This document shows positions 52,500 through 64,000 of a stretch of DNA of 64,000 nucleotides, one piece after another. How positions within the stretch are numbered: position 1 is the stretch's first letter; each line of letters opens with the position of its first letter. The translations under genes and the position numbers were made by a program. The stretch lies in NCBI GenBank assembly GCA_011634665.1, contig WAEK01000007.1:580001-644000 (forward strand), read 5' to 3'. A model generated the notes under the pieces. The model was given only the letters and a program-made list of their open reading frames with translations, was not told the origin of the DNA and did not search any database. The DNA comes from Mortierella sp. BCC40632. Taxonomy: Eukaryota > Mortierellomycota > Mortierellomycetes > Mortierellales > Mortierellaceae.

Positions 52500-55430
52500 C
52501 TAGAGCAAAGTAATCACTCCGAGATCATGGGTCACAAAGTCTTCATCGCTCTCACCCTTGGTCAGTTTCTTTTGTACAGAAACCACAATCCGATACGATC
52601 CTGCTTCCAACAAGCTTGGCTTCATTGTCGAATTGTCCTTGACAGTATCATTCAAAGGTTTCATCGCATCCATCGATAAAATATATCCATTCCAAGGGAA
52701 TTTGTACATGTCTGGGTCGCCTTCCAAATTCATATCCCTGTTGCGACCCAAAGGGCCCGTGAGAGCATGATTTTCATCACTGACGAAACCCAGAAGCGTC
52801 TTCGCATCGTTGGCACTGTGGACAGTCGCATAAAATTTAGGAGTGTGAGAGCCAACGCGAATGACAATAATGACTTGGTCTGTCTGACGATCAAAGACTG
52901 GATGGCCATTGGAGTCGACTTCTAGATCCTCCTCCTTGTTGCTAACTGAACTGAATCTCGACAGGCGAGGGAATCCTGAATTTGTATCAATTATTGGCAC
53001 ATCAGCTACAAGACCTCGCATGCCTGTGTATGGGACGTGGACAGCTATACCATTCGGGTCTGTGGTAGGAGTGGCAATGATGAATCCTGAATAAAGTGGG
53101 AACTGTTCTGGCTTGGCCTCAGTAGGTTCCTCGAATGTGAGTTCGATTTCGGCTGATTGACCAGGGTTCACCTGAACGAGGCCTGAGCCTGGGAAGATCA
53201 CTTTGGCTGCATGCCGCTCGATCAAAGGGGTCCAAAGTGGGAATGTGTTGCCATTTGGATAGGAGTTGAGGGTCTCGGCTGGAAGGTGAGAAAGTTGGTA
53301 TGACTCGGCTTTGGTACCAGAGTTGGTCAGGACAATCGTGAACTTGGACTTGAAGTGTGCACTGTCCAACAGGTCGATATGGTCAGGTGTAATGGTTGTG
53401 GTGGTCATCACGGCCTTCAAGGTATTGATCAGACCTGCTCCCTGTTTGACAGCAGAGACAGCCATGGACTGAGAATTGGGTCGAGAATAAATTGTGGCTG
53501 TGTTCTTGAAGATCTGACGGATGTTGAGACTCGGGGTCTTGGCATGGTTCTTGTTCTGGAGATAGAGAGCATAGGAGCCTGCAATGTAAGGTGCGGCCAT
53601 CGAAGTACCCCAGTTGACTTTGTATCCTCCTTTGGTCAAAGGGTAAGTCGAAAGGATGTTTCTTCCAGGAGCACCGAGGTCAGGCTTAGATCGAAGGTCA
53701 CCATCCAAACCGAAGGAGGAGAAAGAGGAAGGGCCACCACCGTAGGGATATTCGAAAGAGTCCATCCCAGCACTCCAGGTGATTGGGGTCTTGACGACGG
53801 TGGCTAATTTGTTTTTTGCAAGGATTTCATCCATAAAACTCTTGCGGATTACGCCTACTGGGAGAGCATCTCTCGGGGGAAACATTCTGGCTCTATTAAA
53901 ATCAAAATCTCCAAGAGAGAGAAGAATTGCAGCAGCACCATGAAAGATAGCAAGGGTTATGAGGTTATCCAATGAGCACTCGGTCGGTTTAAAACTCGTC
54001 ACAATAATCAGATTGGCTTCTTTGTGATCCTTGAGGCCGGCATACGACGCTTCATCACATCCACTCTGAAGCTGTCCCTTGTCGTCAACCAGAGGGTACA
54101 AGTAGGTGGGATGCTTGAATTTAAGAGAGTCCATGGAGGGGCTTTTGACGAGGTAGGTGTACTTTCTGCCGGCAAAATCAAACCAAGGGAAAAGGAGATA
54201 ATCATAATCGAACGAGGCGGCAGAGACGGTGTTGTCACCTAGACCGGTGTCGGAAACCATCCCGACACCATGATCACCTTCATTGCCAGCACCTGCGATA
54301 ACGAGAGCTCCTTTGAGAGCTGCATCCTCTGCTGCAACCGCGAGAGGGTGCGTCTTGAAGGAAGGGCCCCTTCTAAGTGACAGATTGATGATCTATTCCA
54401 GAAAGAGAAAAAGAGAGAACGAAAATAATAGATGAGGGTTAGGAATCCATCTAAAATGAGGATAAATGCGGACCAAACTTTCAAGGAATCAGGAATACGT
54501 AAAATGAAGAAAGGAGTAACTTACATCCATCTTGTCCTCAACCGCTCTTTGGATACCTGCTATGATGTTGGCATCATCCCCTCCACCGTTGCAATTAAGG
54601 ACTCGATAAGCACCGAGTGTCACATCAGGAGCCACTCCCACAAACGGTTGTGGGGGACGAGGTTCAACTCCCTCAGGGATATTACGAGCATCAGCTCCAA
54701 CAATTCCTGCGACATGAGTTCCATGTCCTTCACAGTCCATTGGATCTGAATCCTCTGTAGGACGGTTCGGATCCGTAGAGTTGTCGCCTCCTACGAAATC
54801 ATAACCGTATGCGACTCGGCATGGGGTACCATCTGGAGAGGTTCCGAAACAACCCTCTGTGGTTCCTGGAAGAGCAAAGGCTGGGTGTGTGTAATCAACA
54901 CCTGTGTCGACAATGCCGACCTTGATCCCTTTGCCGGTGAGCTTGTACTTGTCATGAAGGACATTGACACCGGTCATGTGGTGAGAAGTGTACGGGGGTG
55001 TACCTAGGTGGCCACTTTGAGGCTGAAGAGCACGTCGCCTTCTCCACTGGGTGTGTGCCATAGCCGAGGCAACCGAAGGAGTAGTAAGGTTGGCGGGGGT
55101 AGTTCGTTTATGAATAGTGTTTTGCCAGACATTCTTGATACCAGGGATCTGAGCCAACATAGGACCATCATGATCGGACAAGAGTCGGATGGCTGTACCG
55201 TGGAAAATGGCAGTGTAATCGTGTTGAACGTCGTATTGGACATTATGTGCACGGAGGAAATCGTGGGCATGAGAATGAGCGAAATGAGACTCGAACTGGA
55301 GAATGTAATTGCCTTCGATGGTCTTGGCCGAAGGGGTGTTTGGATCACTGTGCCCATGAGAATGGTGGTAGGTACCGGCTGTAACCAGCGATGCGACGAA
55401 CGCGAGTCCAAATAGGCGACCCCAAATCAT
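52500..55430 (-). CDS. Secreted subtilisin-like serine protease (S8), copy 1
   Basis: Extracellular or vacuolar endopeptidase, 932 residues; exons 54525-55430 and 52500-54392 (GTAAGT donor, phase 0). Signal peptide is about 1-19 (MIWGRLFGLAFVASLVTAG). An I9-type propeptide covers about 40-105. The catalytic triad is complete: Asp175 (VDTGVD), His236 (GHGTHVAG) and Ser566 (GTSMAAP), with oxyanion Asn339 (GAGNEG). A protease-associated insert (about 390-480; GCDEASYAGLKDHKEANLIIV) splits the catalytic domain. An Fn3-like region and a beta-rich C-terminal domain follow (LNSYPNGNTFPLWTPLIERH, VHVPYTGMRGLV). Around the serine it reads NWGTSMAAPYIAG where copy 2 has SGTSMATPHIAG. It is closely related to 59830-62790; both have the same single intron position. 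Confidence 0.92.
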
Positions 55431-55856
55431 CTTTTCTGTCTTTCAGCTCGATGGATAACAGGGAGGATATGATAGAAAGAAGAGGAGAATGGTTCTAACT
55501 AGCTATTAGGAGTGGTAGAAACTGAGAGTGGATGTAAGTGAAGAAAGCAGCTGTTGAGGATGCGAATTGATAGATCGATGGATGAGAGGAGTTTGTCGTC
55601 TTTTTAACCAAAGTTTCCTCTCTTACAATGTTTCAAAGGATTTGTAGTCGACATCAAGTGGATGATGGCGCCCACAGCTTTTACCTTGACATTCATACAT
55701 CAGAAAGTGTTTCGTGGAATATAGCGGAAGGGTGGTGCCTCGAGATGTACTAATTCTCTTGGATCCCTCATAGAGTGTGAGTACTTGAGGAGAAACGAAG
55801 GGAAAAGATGAGCCGAATGCCATGCGGACAAAACTTCAAATGAACAAAAATGAACT

Positions 55857-55893
<37 letters not shown>

Positions 55894-56258
55894 CACTCCA
55901 CTGGAAAGTCCAGAAGGTCCTTCATCTGACTAATGCGTAGGTTCAAAATAGTCAAAGTCATTCAGCCGTGGTTCTCATCATAACGGCTATCAAGCACACC
56001 TCGTCGCCGAGAGGAAATAGGGTACCGGACAACTCCTCTTCTCCACCACCCTACTTCAAACTCTGATTAACAGAAGGATTTAGATTTCGGTTTATTTTCT
56101 ACATGCTAAAAGACCTTGGTCACACACACACACAAAGAAAGGTACATGTCCACTTAAAAAGGAGGGATGGAGGGGGCGGAGTAGAAGAGAAAGAGATAGT
56201 GGAAGCGAGAGAAGCAATTGACAAATCGACAAAGCAAAAGAAAGAGATGCGCAAAAAA

Positions 56259-56297
<39 letters not shown>

Positions 56298-58369
56298 TGA
56301 TGACAGGCTCCTCTCCGCCAAACGAGAAAAATCCAGTCCATATCTGCTTGTACCAATCAGAAGGAAGAGAAGGGAGAAGGGAGAAGGGAAGGGGCAGGTC
56401 TACCTTTGCAGTCCCCATGGTAGATCATATTGTAATCCGCTGTCTACAGGTGTAGTCAGGACATAGAAAGAGTACCTACTCCTCAACGTGGCTCCAGGCT
56501 CACCTATGGAAGATCGAGTTTGATGTCAGAAGTTCCAATGAGTGAGAGGATGATGCGATAACTCGACTGTCCGAGGTCTCTTGACTACAGACTGCAGTGT
56601 TTTACCGGTAGTTGATAAACCGCCGTGACTTTGGTATCTAGTATGTGATTCTAGCAAAGCAAAGTGATTTGAAATTTGTATATTTTCTCAGTTTCTGGTA
56701 AAAAAAAAAAAGAAAATCGCCAGAATGAGGCACCGGTAAAAAATAGGTGGTAAGAGAGCACCAGTATGGAATACCGCCCCTTTTACTCGAATGAGATACT
56801 TTTGCCAGCGAAAACTGGATAGGGTTATCCGAAAGAGGTTCGTGCTGAATCAAAAAGGAGCTCATCACGGCACGAATTGGAAGTAAGCAACATAGAAGAA
56901 GACTGAAGAAGTATTCGTCCCTGAGAACCACTACTTTCTACTAGCTATCCATCTGCTAAGCTGAATTTGTGCAAGCTGCGCTCAGATTAGCATTGTACTT
57001 TGGGGATCACGTAGACCCTTTTTGAAGAGCGATCTGGAAGCTTCTTCTTTTTCTTAACAATTTGAGCTCCAACTTGCGCAGTAATTTTTTTTACCTTTTT
57101 TGCAGCTGGTTTTCTAGGATATCAACAACATCCATTTTTAGGGTACTCTCTATTCCTTCTCTCTCGCTCCTTGTACTCACAAATATCATAGCGACCACTT
57201 CTTCCCCCCATCCGCAACACTGTGACGCCCCCTGAGAAAGCTCATTCCTAACCTATATGACCTGTAATTTCATTTCGGTGTTTATTCCTCCACTGTCAGA
57301 ACCATTGCCACAACATTGAGTCGAGGAGATGACGGAGATGAAGCCGCTGAACACGCTGAAGGAGATTAAGTAGAAGGGAACGTGGATGAAGAGGAAGAGG
57401 GGCCGCTTTTGTACCTTTGTAGGCGTAGAAAATATTCGCCTACCGCCACGCGCTCAGGAAAAGTTCGAGTTTGAAAGCATGGGCTGCGCGTATTTGAAAT
57501 TCAGGAGTTGGCAGGTGGTAGAGCATTTTTCTTTTTTCCAACGCAGTTTCAAAGATGGAGGATGAATAAATCCAACATAGCAGATGGATAACTACTCTTA
57601 GAATTCTCCTGCCATTTCTTGCAGTGTGAGGGCACTGGTACATAAATAGCAACACGGAGGAGCTAGTGCAATGTGCGACAGCCATGGTACCAGCAAGATT
57701 TACCAGCTCAGAGTCTGTTTTACGGAGTAGCTCATTCAGTATACACACAATACTATGACAAATCACCCCCCCCCTCACCTTTTTATTACGACAAACCAAA
57801 TGGACCAATTCTTGTCAAAAGGCGGCTCCTCTGTTCTACTGCGCTCTGTCTCGAGGGGACACTTAGCCCCTTGTCTTCTTGTCACTTTCCCCTATACTTT
57901 TCTTCCGCTTCTTTCTCAATCCTCGGTCAAAAATAGTGCGTGGTTAGCGATATAGGAGAGATCAAGTCGCAGTATCGTACTCACATTTGAGAAGTCTACT
58001 GGAGTAAAACCCAGAGCAGCTCCCACCCTATTCAGAGTTCGTCACTACTATTACTAACCTAGTGTCCTTGAGGCGGAGAGATTTACCTAATCGACACGAC
58101 AAAAGATCTGGTTGCGTTTTCCAAAGGACAAAACGATGATTCAGTCAACCGTGTTAAAGACTAGGTCGTATAGGAATACACTATTTGTATGTTTACACAG
58201 TGAGGAAAAAAAAATATGACGACAACCATTCTGCTAGCTTTTGATATCTCGAAAAAGCCTTTTTTTTTTTTTTGCCCTTGTTTTTTTTCACTATTGGTGT
58301 TTCTGTTTTTTTTTTTTTTTTTTTTTTTGGATTTATATGAACATGAGTAGGTCAGATAAGAAGTATGTA
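55431..58369. other. Region between subtilase copy 1 and the subtilase pseudogene
   Basis: 55431 to about 56500 is the subtilase-1 upstream region. It shares patches with the region upstream of copy 2 (leader around 55570-55700, GCATGCGGAC-like motif, AG array at about 55860-55891). An AG array at 56268-56294 follows. About 56500-58300 is unique, repeat-poor DNA. A 122-codon minus-strand frame at 57440-57808 is the only sizeable one and I do not recognise it. Poly(T) runs occur at about 58261-58274 and 58308-58328. Confidence 0.55.
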
Positions 58370-59070
58370 CTGCCCAACAGATCGATGTGGTCAGGTGTGA
58401 TTGTGATGGTGGTGGTCATCACGGCCTTCAAGGCATTGATCAGATTTGTCCCCTGTTTACTGCAGAGACAATCATGGACAGAGAACTTGGTCGAGCATCG
58501 ATTGTGGCAGTGTTCTTGAAGACTTCACAAATGTCAACACTCGAGATCATGGTATGGTTCTTACTCTAGAGATAGAAGGTATAGGAGTCTGCGATTTAAG
58601 GTGTGACCATAGTAGTACTCGATGCGACCCTTTATCCATCCGTAGCCAAGAACCAGGCTGAAAGAATATTTCCTCCAGTAACACCGAGTTCGAGTTTGGA
58701 TCGGAGATCGCCATCCAGACCAAGGGAGGATATGGAAGGCAGGGACACCGCTGTCAGGAAACTCAAATGGATCCTTCTTATTACTCCAGATGATTGGGGT
58801 CTTGACAGTGGTGGCCAATTTGTTGTTGGCAGAGATTTTTTTTTTTATCGGACTCATACGGGTCATACCCACTTGGAGGGTATCATTCGAGGCGAGCTTT
58901 TCATAATACTCAATATCTTCAGCTTCGAGATGGAGAGAAATCGCTACGGCACCATAGAAAACAACAAGGGGTTTGAGTTGATTCAGTAGGCACATGGGTT
59001 TTAGCTACTTACGGTGATTAGATTGGTTTTCTTATGATTCCTGGGACCCAGCATACGAGGTTTCTTTGCG
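58370..59070 (-). pseudogene. Decayed subtilase fragment (third copy)
   Basis: On the minus strand this segment matches the middle of subtilase copy 1 (about 53370-54065) but is riddled with changes. The helix and Ser-loop region (TATGGTCAGGTGT, ATCACGGCCTTCAAGG), the GGTGTGACCAT segment corresponding to the catalytic serine area, and the PA-insert part (about 58790-59060) are recognisable at the nucleotide level. No long frame survives: the longest minus-strand piece (58561-58995) recovers only scattered blocks such as NKLATTVKTPIIWS. Start, propeptide, Asp and His regions and the C-terminal third are absent. It is joined directly to the ATG11-tail copy. Confidence 0.85.
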
Positions 59071-59094
59071 TTCACTCAGTGGGTATCTAGTGCA

Positions 59095-59593
59095 AGATCG
59101 ACAGGGTCTGGGTCGGGATCTGAATCCCAAGCTATGTTAACCGCCAATAGTCCACCTCGAACTATGGCTCTATCGTCTCCTTCTCACAGGACAAGCGTGG
59201 CTACTGTACCTACCGCGATTGAAATATCCACGGTAAGTACAGTGGTGAGCGTGAGCCCGAGTGGAGGAGGAAGCAGTGCTGCGGGTGCAAGTGACATGAG
59301 TGGGAATGCAACAGGCTCAGGAGCATCACCCAGCATGGGATCGTCAATGACCTCGACGGTTCCAGCGAATCCTAGTCGACTAAGCATGAGTAGCCACCGA
59401 GATGATATTGATCAAGATCAGCCAGATCCACAAGAGGATGAAGGAGATCATTTTGCGGTGTTTGCGACAGATGAAGATCAAGAACGACAACGACAACGGA
59501 CACAGAGAAGAGGAGGAGCAGGAGGAATCAATAGAACGACATCGTCGACTTCTACCTGGCACGGACTTCCTGTTGAAGACTTGTAAATAGATT
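59095..59593 (+). pseudogene. Duplicated 3' end of the ATG11-like gene
   Basis: A copy of the last about 490 bases of the ATG11-like coding region (51740-52230), in the same orientation. The first 200 bases differ at many sites and carry a small insertion near 59211-59240. From 59295 to 59593 it appears identical to 51932-52230, including the stop codon and the first bases after it. It retains an open frame (150 codons from an internal ATG at 59134) but lacks everything upstream, so it is not a full gene. Confidence 0.92.
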
Positions 59594-59829
59594 TTTTTTT
59601 TTTTTTTTTTTTTCCAAATACAGCCTACTCTTTCTTTTGTTTCTGTTTTTTTATACTATGCGTTCCCAACACATTCTTTTAGTCTTTTTTTTTAGCGCAA
59701 AAAAAAAAAAAAAAAAAAAGTAGCTGTATGCCTTAAAGCTGGCCTGTTTATTCTCAATTTCTAAACAAAAGGACTACTCCATATATCACGATCTCATAAA
59801 AAAAAAAAAAAAACCATCTATATACCTGT
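59594..59829. other. Convergent 3' spacer of the duplicated unit
   Basis: Matches 52231-52499 in part (ACTATGCGTTCCCAACAC, TTTCTTTTGT) but is expanded by poly(T) at 59592-59612 and poly(A) at about 59699-59719. Confidence 0.75.
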
Positions 59830-62790
59830 CTATCGCAAAGTAACCTTGCCGAGATCATGGATCACAAAGTCATTCTTGTCCTTACCCGTGGTCATTTTCT
59901 TTTGTGCAGAAACCACGACTCGATACGATCCAGCCTCCAACATGGTTGCATTCACTTTCAAGTTGCCCTTGATAAATTCCTCCACGTTCTTGATCTTGTC
60001 GAATGGAAAAATCTCTCCGCTCCATTCATAATTGTAAACGCCAAATCTTACATTCGGGTTAACCAAGCTGCGTCTGAATTCGCTCGCGATAAAACCATCA
60101 TCACTATTGAGGAAGCCTATAGGATTCTTCGTATCGTTGGCATTGTAGACAATGACTTGAACCATAGGAGAGGGAGAGCCAAGACGAAGAGAGACATTGA
60201 TATTTCCTGTCTTGCGGTCAAAGACTGGATTGCCATCAGAACCGAGCTCGAGCTCAATTTCATCACCAGTCGTTTCATTGAAATTCGAAAAGCGTGGGTA
60301 CTTCGCATTCGTATCAAAGATCGGCATCTCAGCTATAAGACCACGCATGCCTGTGTATGGGATATGGACAGCTATACCATTCGGGTCTGTGGTAGGAGTA
60401 GCAATGATGAATCCTGAGTAATACGGGAACTGAGATGGGTTTGCTCCAGTGGGTTCCTCAAATCGGAGTTCAATATTGACTGATTGACCAGGGTTCACCT
60501 GAACGAGATCTGAGCCTGGGAAGGTCACCTTGGCTGTATGCCGCTCGATCAAAGGAGTTCCAAGTGGGAATGTGTTGCCATTTGGATAAGAGTTGAGGGT
60601 CTCGGCTGGGCGATGAGAGAGTCGGTACTTTTCGACTTTTTTACCAGAGTTGGTCAAGACGATTGTAAAATTGGATTTGAAATGTGCACTGTCCAACAGA
60701 TCGATATGATCAGGCGTCATTGTGGTGGTGGCCAACATTGCCTTCAAGGCATTGATCATGCCCGCTCCTTGCTTGACTGCAGAGACAGCCATGGGTTGGG
60801 GACCTGGTCGAATATAGATCGTGGCTGTGTTCTTGAAGATTGTACGGATGTTGATGTTTGAGATCTTGGTATAGTTCTTACTCTGGAGATAGAGAGCATA
60901 AGAGCCTGCAATGTGAGGTGTGGCCATCGAAGTACCCGAGATGACCTTGTATCCACCCTTAGCCAAAGGCCAAGTCGAAAAGATATCTCCTCCAGGAGCA
61001 CCGACATCAGGTTTGGAGCGAAGATTACCGTCCAAACCGAAGGAGGACGAGAAGGCTGGGGCACCACTGTCAGGGGTCAGGAATGGTTCCTCTGCAGTAC
61101 TCCATGTGATTGGAGTTTTGGTGACGGCAGGCAGTTTGTTGTTGGCAGTGATTTCCTTAATCGAACTCATTCGGATCGTACCAATAGGAAGGGTATTGTT
61201 CGAGGAAAGTTCATTAGGGTACCAATAGCCTACATCTTCCATAGGGAGAAAGACTGCGACGGCACCATGAGAGGTAGCAATGGGCTCGAGTTGTTTCAGC
61301 GGGCACTCGGTCAGGTTATAGCTGCTCACGATGACTAAGTTGGCTTTCTTATTATTCTTGAGGCCAGCGTACGACGCTTCATCGCATCCACTCAGTAGTT
61401 GCCCCTTGCCGTCGACCAGAGGGTACAAGTAGGTAGGTTCTTTAGGTTTAAGAAGGGTCATAGGAACGCCTGAGATGAGGTAAGGGTACTTTCTGCCAGC
61501 AATACCAAAGGTGGGGTAATAGACATAGATGTTGCCGAATGAGGCGGCACTGAGGACATTGTCACCTAAACTCGTGTCGAAAAGCATCCCGATGCCCTCA
61601 GCACCGTGATTGCCAGCGGCAACAATAACGAGGGCTCCTTTGCGTGCTGCATCCTCCGCTGCAACCGCTGTTGGGGTCATCCCGTATGAGTGAAATTTTC
61701 CAAGAGATAGGTTGATGATCTATCCCCGAAAGAGAGGAAAAGAAAAGAGCAAATAAGTGTGTGTTGTAGGGGAGGGGGAGTCACAACTTCACTAAGCAAA
61801 AAGGGACGGATGCGGAGCAAACCATCAAGGGGTTAGAGATGCATAAAATAAGAAATGGTTACTTACATCCATCTTGTCTTCAACTGCTCTTTGGATGCCT
61901 GCTACGATAGAAGCTGTCGACCCTTGATTGTCGCAATCAAGGACTCGATAAGCACCAAATGTCACTTCGGGTGCCACTCCCAAAAATGGTCGTGGGGGAC
62001 GAGGTTCAGCCCCCTTAGGCAAGTTACGAGCATCGGCTCCAACAATCCCTGCGACATGGGTTCCATGACCCTGACAGTCCATAGGGTCTGAATCCTCCGT
62101 AGGACGGTTCGGATCTGTAGAGTTGTCGCCTCCTACGAAATCATAACCGTATGCGACTCGGCATGGGGTACCATCTGGAGAGGTTCCGAAACAGCCCTCG
62201 GTGGCACCAGGGAGAGCAAAGGCTGGGTGTTTGTAATCAACACCCGTGTCGACAATGGCGACCTTGATCCCTTTCCCTGTGAGCTTGTACTTTTCCTGAA
62301 GGACATTGACATTGGTCATATGGAGATAGGAAAGTGAGGCAGCATCCGGGTTGCCATCTCGAGGTGGAAGAGCACGTCGACTTCTCCACTGGGTGTGTGC
62401 CATAGCCGAGTCGGCCGAGGCAACTGAGGCAACTGGAGGAGCAGCAGTGGTGATGGTGGTAGATCGTTTATGAAGCGCGTTAGGCCAGACATTCTTGATT
62501 CCTGGAATCTGAGCCAACATAGGACCATCGTGATCGGATAAGAGTCGGATGGCTGTTCCATGGAAGATGGCAGTGTAGTCATGTTGAACCTCGTATTGGA
62601 CATTGCGCGCACGAAGGAAATCATGGACATGAGAATGAGCGAGATGAGATTCGAACTGGAGGATGTAGCTGCCATCAAGGATCTTTACTGGAGGAGCGTT
62701 AGGATCACTGTTGTCAAGAGGATGGTGGTAGGTGCCGGCTGAAACCAGCGACGCAGCGAAGGCGAGTCCGTAGAGGCGACCCAAAATCAT
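59830..62790 (-). CDS. Secreted subtilisin-like serine protease (S8), copy 2
   Basis: Paralogue of the protease at 52500-55430; 937 residues from exons 61867-62790 and 59830-61719 (same intron position, GTAAGT donor). Signal peptide MILGRLYGLAFAASLVSAG, then an I9 propeptide. The complete triad is Asp181 (VDTGVD), His242 (GHGTHVAG) and Ser572 (SGTSMATPHIAG), with oxyanion Asn345 (AAGNHG). The PA-type insert (GCDEASYAGLKNNKKANLVIV) and the Fn3-like and C-terminal domains match copy 1 in order. The nucleotide match to copy 1 is patchy: nearly identical around 62100-62300 and 60330-60420, and more diverged in the PA insert and the C-terminal third. Both copies look functional. No protease inhibitor or regulator lies nearby. 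Confidence 0.92.
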
Positions 62791-63260
62791 TTTTTTCTCT
62801 AATTCTTTTTTTCGTTTTTTTTACTCGATGGTTGACAAGGAAGATGTGAGATTGTGGATTCAAGTGAAGAAAGCTGTTGTTGAAGATGAAGATTGATAGA
62901 TCTATGGATGGGGGGATTTTGTCGTCCTTTTAAGCAAGAGTTCCCCTCCAGAAAATAGTTCTCGAGAGTCGCGTTTGACATCGAGTGGGCGGTAGTGCCT
63001 AGAATCAACAAACATCCAAACAACAAGATAGCACAATCACAAAGGAGAGCAATGGGGCGGTGCTGCAAGAGGTACTCCCCTTCTACTTTACTTACAGGAT
63101 GTTGGCTGAAGAGAGAGGGGGAGCTGAAGGGAAAATGATGAAGAGCAAACTCGCATGCGGACTAAACCCCTGATGCACAACAATGACGCGTGAAAGAGCG
63201 AGAAAGAATGAAAGATAGAGAACGTGAAAGAGAGAGAGCACGAAAGAATGAAAGAAAGAG

Positions 63261-63339
<79 letters not shown>

Positions 63340-64000
63340 TCCTTATATTGGAAAGTCATAGGATCGCTCATCCAATTTGGGAGTAGGAGTACAAATTAGC
63401 TGAATCCGTTAGCCATGTTTCCCCTCCTAACGTCTTTTTTCAAAAAAAAAAAAAAAAAAAAAAAAAAATAGCCCATTTCGGCCCGATGTTACAAAAACAG
63501 CTCGTCTCAACTTTTTTCCACGCTCCAAAAGGCTTTGTCAAAAGAAAAAAAAATACACGCAAACAGATACACCCACAGACACACCCACAGACACACCCAC
63601 AGACACACACAAAGGAAGATATAGTGAAAGTGAAAGAAGTGGAGAAATAAGAGAAGTGATCGAGCTAGGATAAGAATGAGACACACACAGGCAGAGAAAG
63701 AACTGATGGCAAATGCCCTCCGCGAAAAGAGAAAGGTAACTCTACTTGTACCAGCCAGTAGGCAGATAGGAAGGGAGGAGGGGGTGTAGAGTCCCACTTT
63801 TGCGGCTCTTGTGGCAGTGCACACCATAACCGGCTCTCCACAAGTGTGACCATGGTAGAATAAAAGTACCCACTCCTCAGTGTGGGCCCAGACTCAGCTA
63901 CAAAAAGCAAAGGTAGGCGCCAGATGCTTCAATGAGCAAGGTGTGGCGATGCTCCTCCTGTCTCAAGCCCTCTGTCTATCTTAAATTATACCAGGCTTCG
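62791..64000. other. Upstream region of subtilase copy 2
   Basis: Parallels the upstream region of copy 1 in patches (leader near 62870-62950, GCATGCGGAC at about 63152, AG array, GGAAAGTC motif at 63349). It contains AG-rich DNA, a GATA array at 63261-63297 followed by AG to about 63335, a poly(A) run at about 63442-63468, and a CACAGACAC/CCACAGACA repeat at 63570-63610. No gene is recognised to the window end. Confidence 0.6.
63261..63297. repeat. GATA tetranucleotide array
   Basis: About nine GATA units run directly into an AG array (to about 63335), upstream of subtilase copy 2. The equivalent place upstream of copy 1 has only AG. Confidence 0.93.

Overview
The window is nuclear DNA of a filamentous fungus. 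Every recognisable gene is broken by short GT-AG spliceosomal introns, the proteins are eukaryotic (MCM7, DCP2, an AGC kinase of the YPK/SGK type, TYW4, an ATG11/RB1CC1-like autophagy scaffold, an SLC25 carrier), and nothing looks bacterial or organellar. The intergenic DNA and introns are packed with CT/AG microsatellites and long poly(T)/poly(A) runs. Together with an ATG11 that starts like animal RB1CC1 and ends in a claw domain, this suggests an early-diverging fungus such as Mortierellomycota/Mucoromycota. That placement is inference; no rRNA or other marker is present.

Layout: 1-100 is the 3' end of a membrane-protein gene (+). 101-3723 is low-complexity DNA. 3724-5794 (+) is a bestrophin-type anion channel. 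6248-9484 (-) is mRNA decapping enzyme DCP2. 10654-12252 (+) is a SAM-domain protein with a C-terminal membrane anchor. 12339-14337 (-) is a Shewanella-like PPP phosphatase. 15354-19221 (+) is a YPK/SGK-type AGC kinase. 20175-23769 (-) is MCM7. 24542-26736 (-) is a mitochondrial carrier. 28149-30365 (-) is a multi-pass TMEM198/DUF4203-like membrane protein. 31669-34364 (+) is TYW4/PPM2. 36261-37547 (+) is a fatty-acid-hydroxylase-superfamily (sterol-oxidase-like) enzyme. 38884-41793 (+) is a broken MULE-type DNA transposon. 43828-52223 (+) is the large ATG11-like scaffold. 52500-55430 and 59830-62790 (-) are two paralogous secreted subtilases. Between them lie a decayed third subtilase fragment and a copy of the ATG11 3' end.

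The left two thirds is ordinary housekeeping sequence and the genes have no evident shared pathway. The dynamic part is 51.7-64 kb. There a unit made of the ATG11 tail plus the convergent subtilase has been duplicated, one subtilase copy has decayed, and a 299-bp tract of the ATG11 tail is identical between the copies while its upstream flank has diverged. This pattern suggests recent gene conversion or selection on the duplicate.

A second general pattern is that start codons of most genes are preceded by long pyrimidine tracts on the sense strand, with a switch of strand bias in the divergent intergenic regions at about 10.1 kb and 14.5 kb. Exon coordinates below were obtained by matching reading frame, splice sites and family conservation by eye; no alignment was run.
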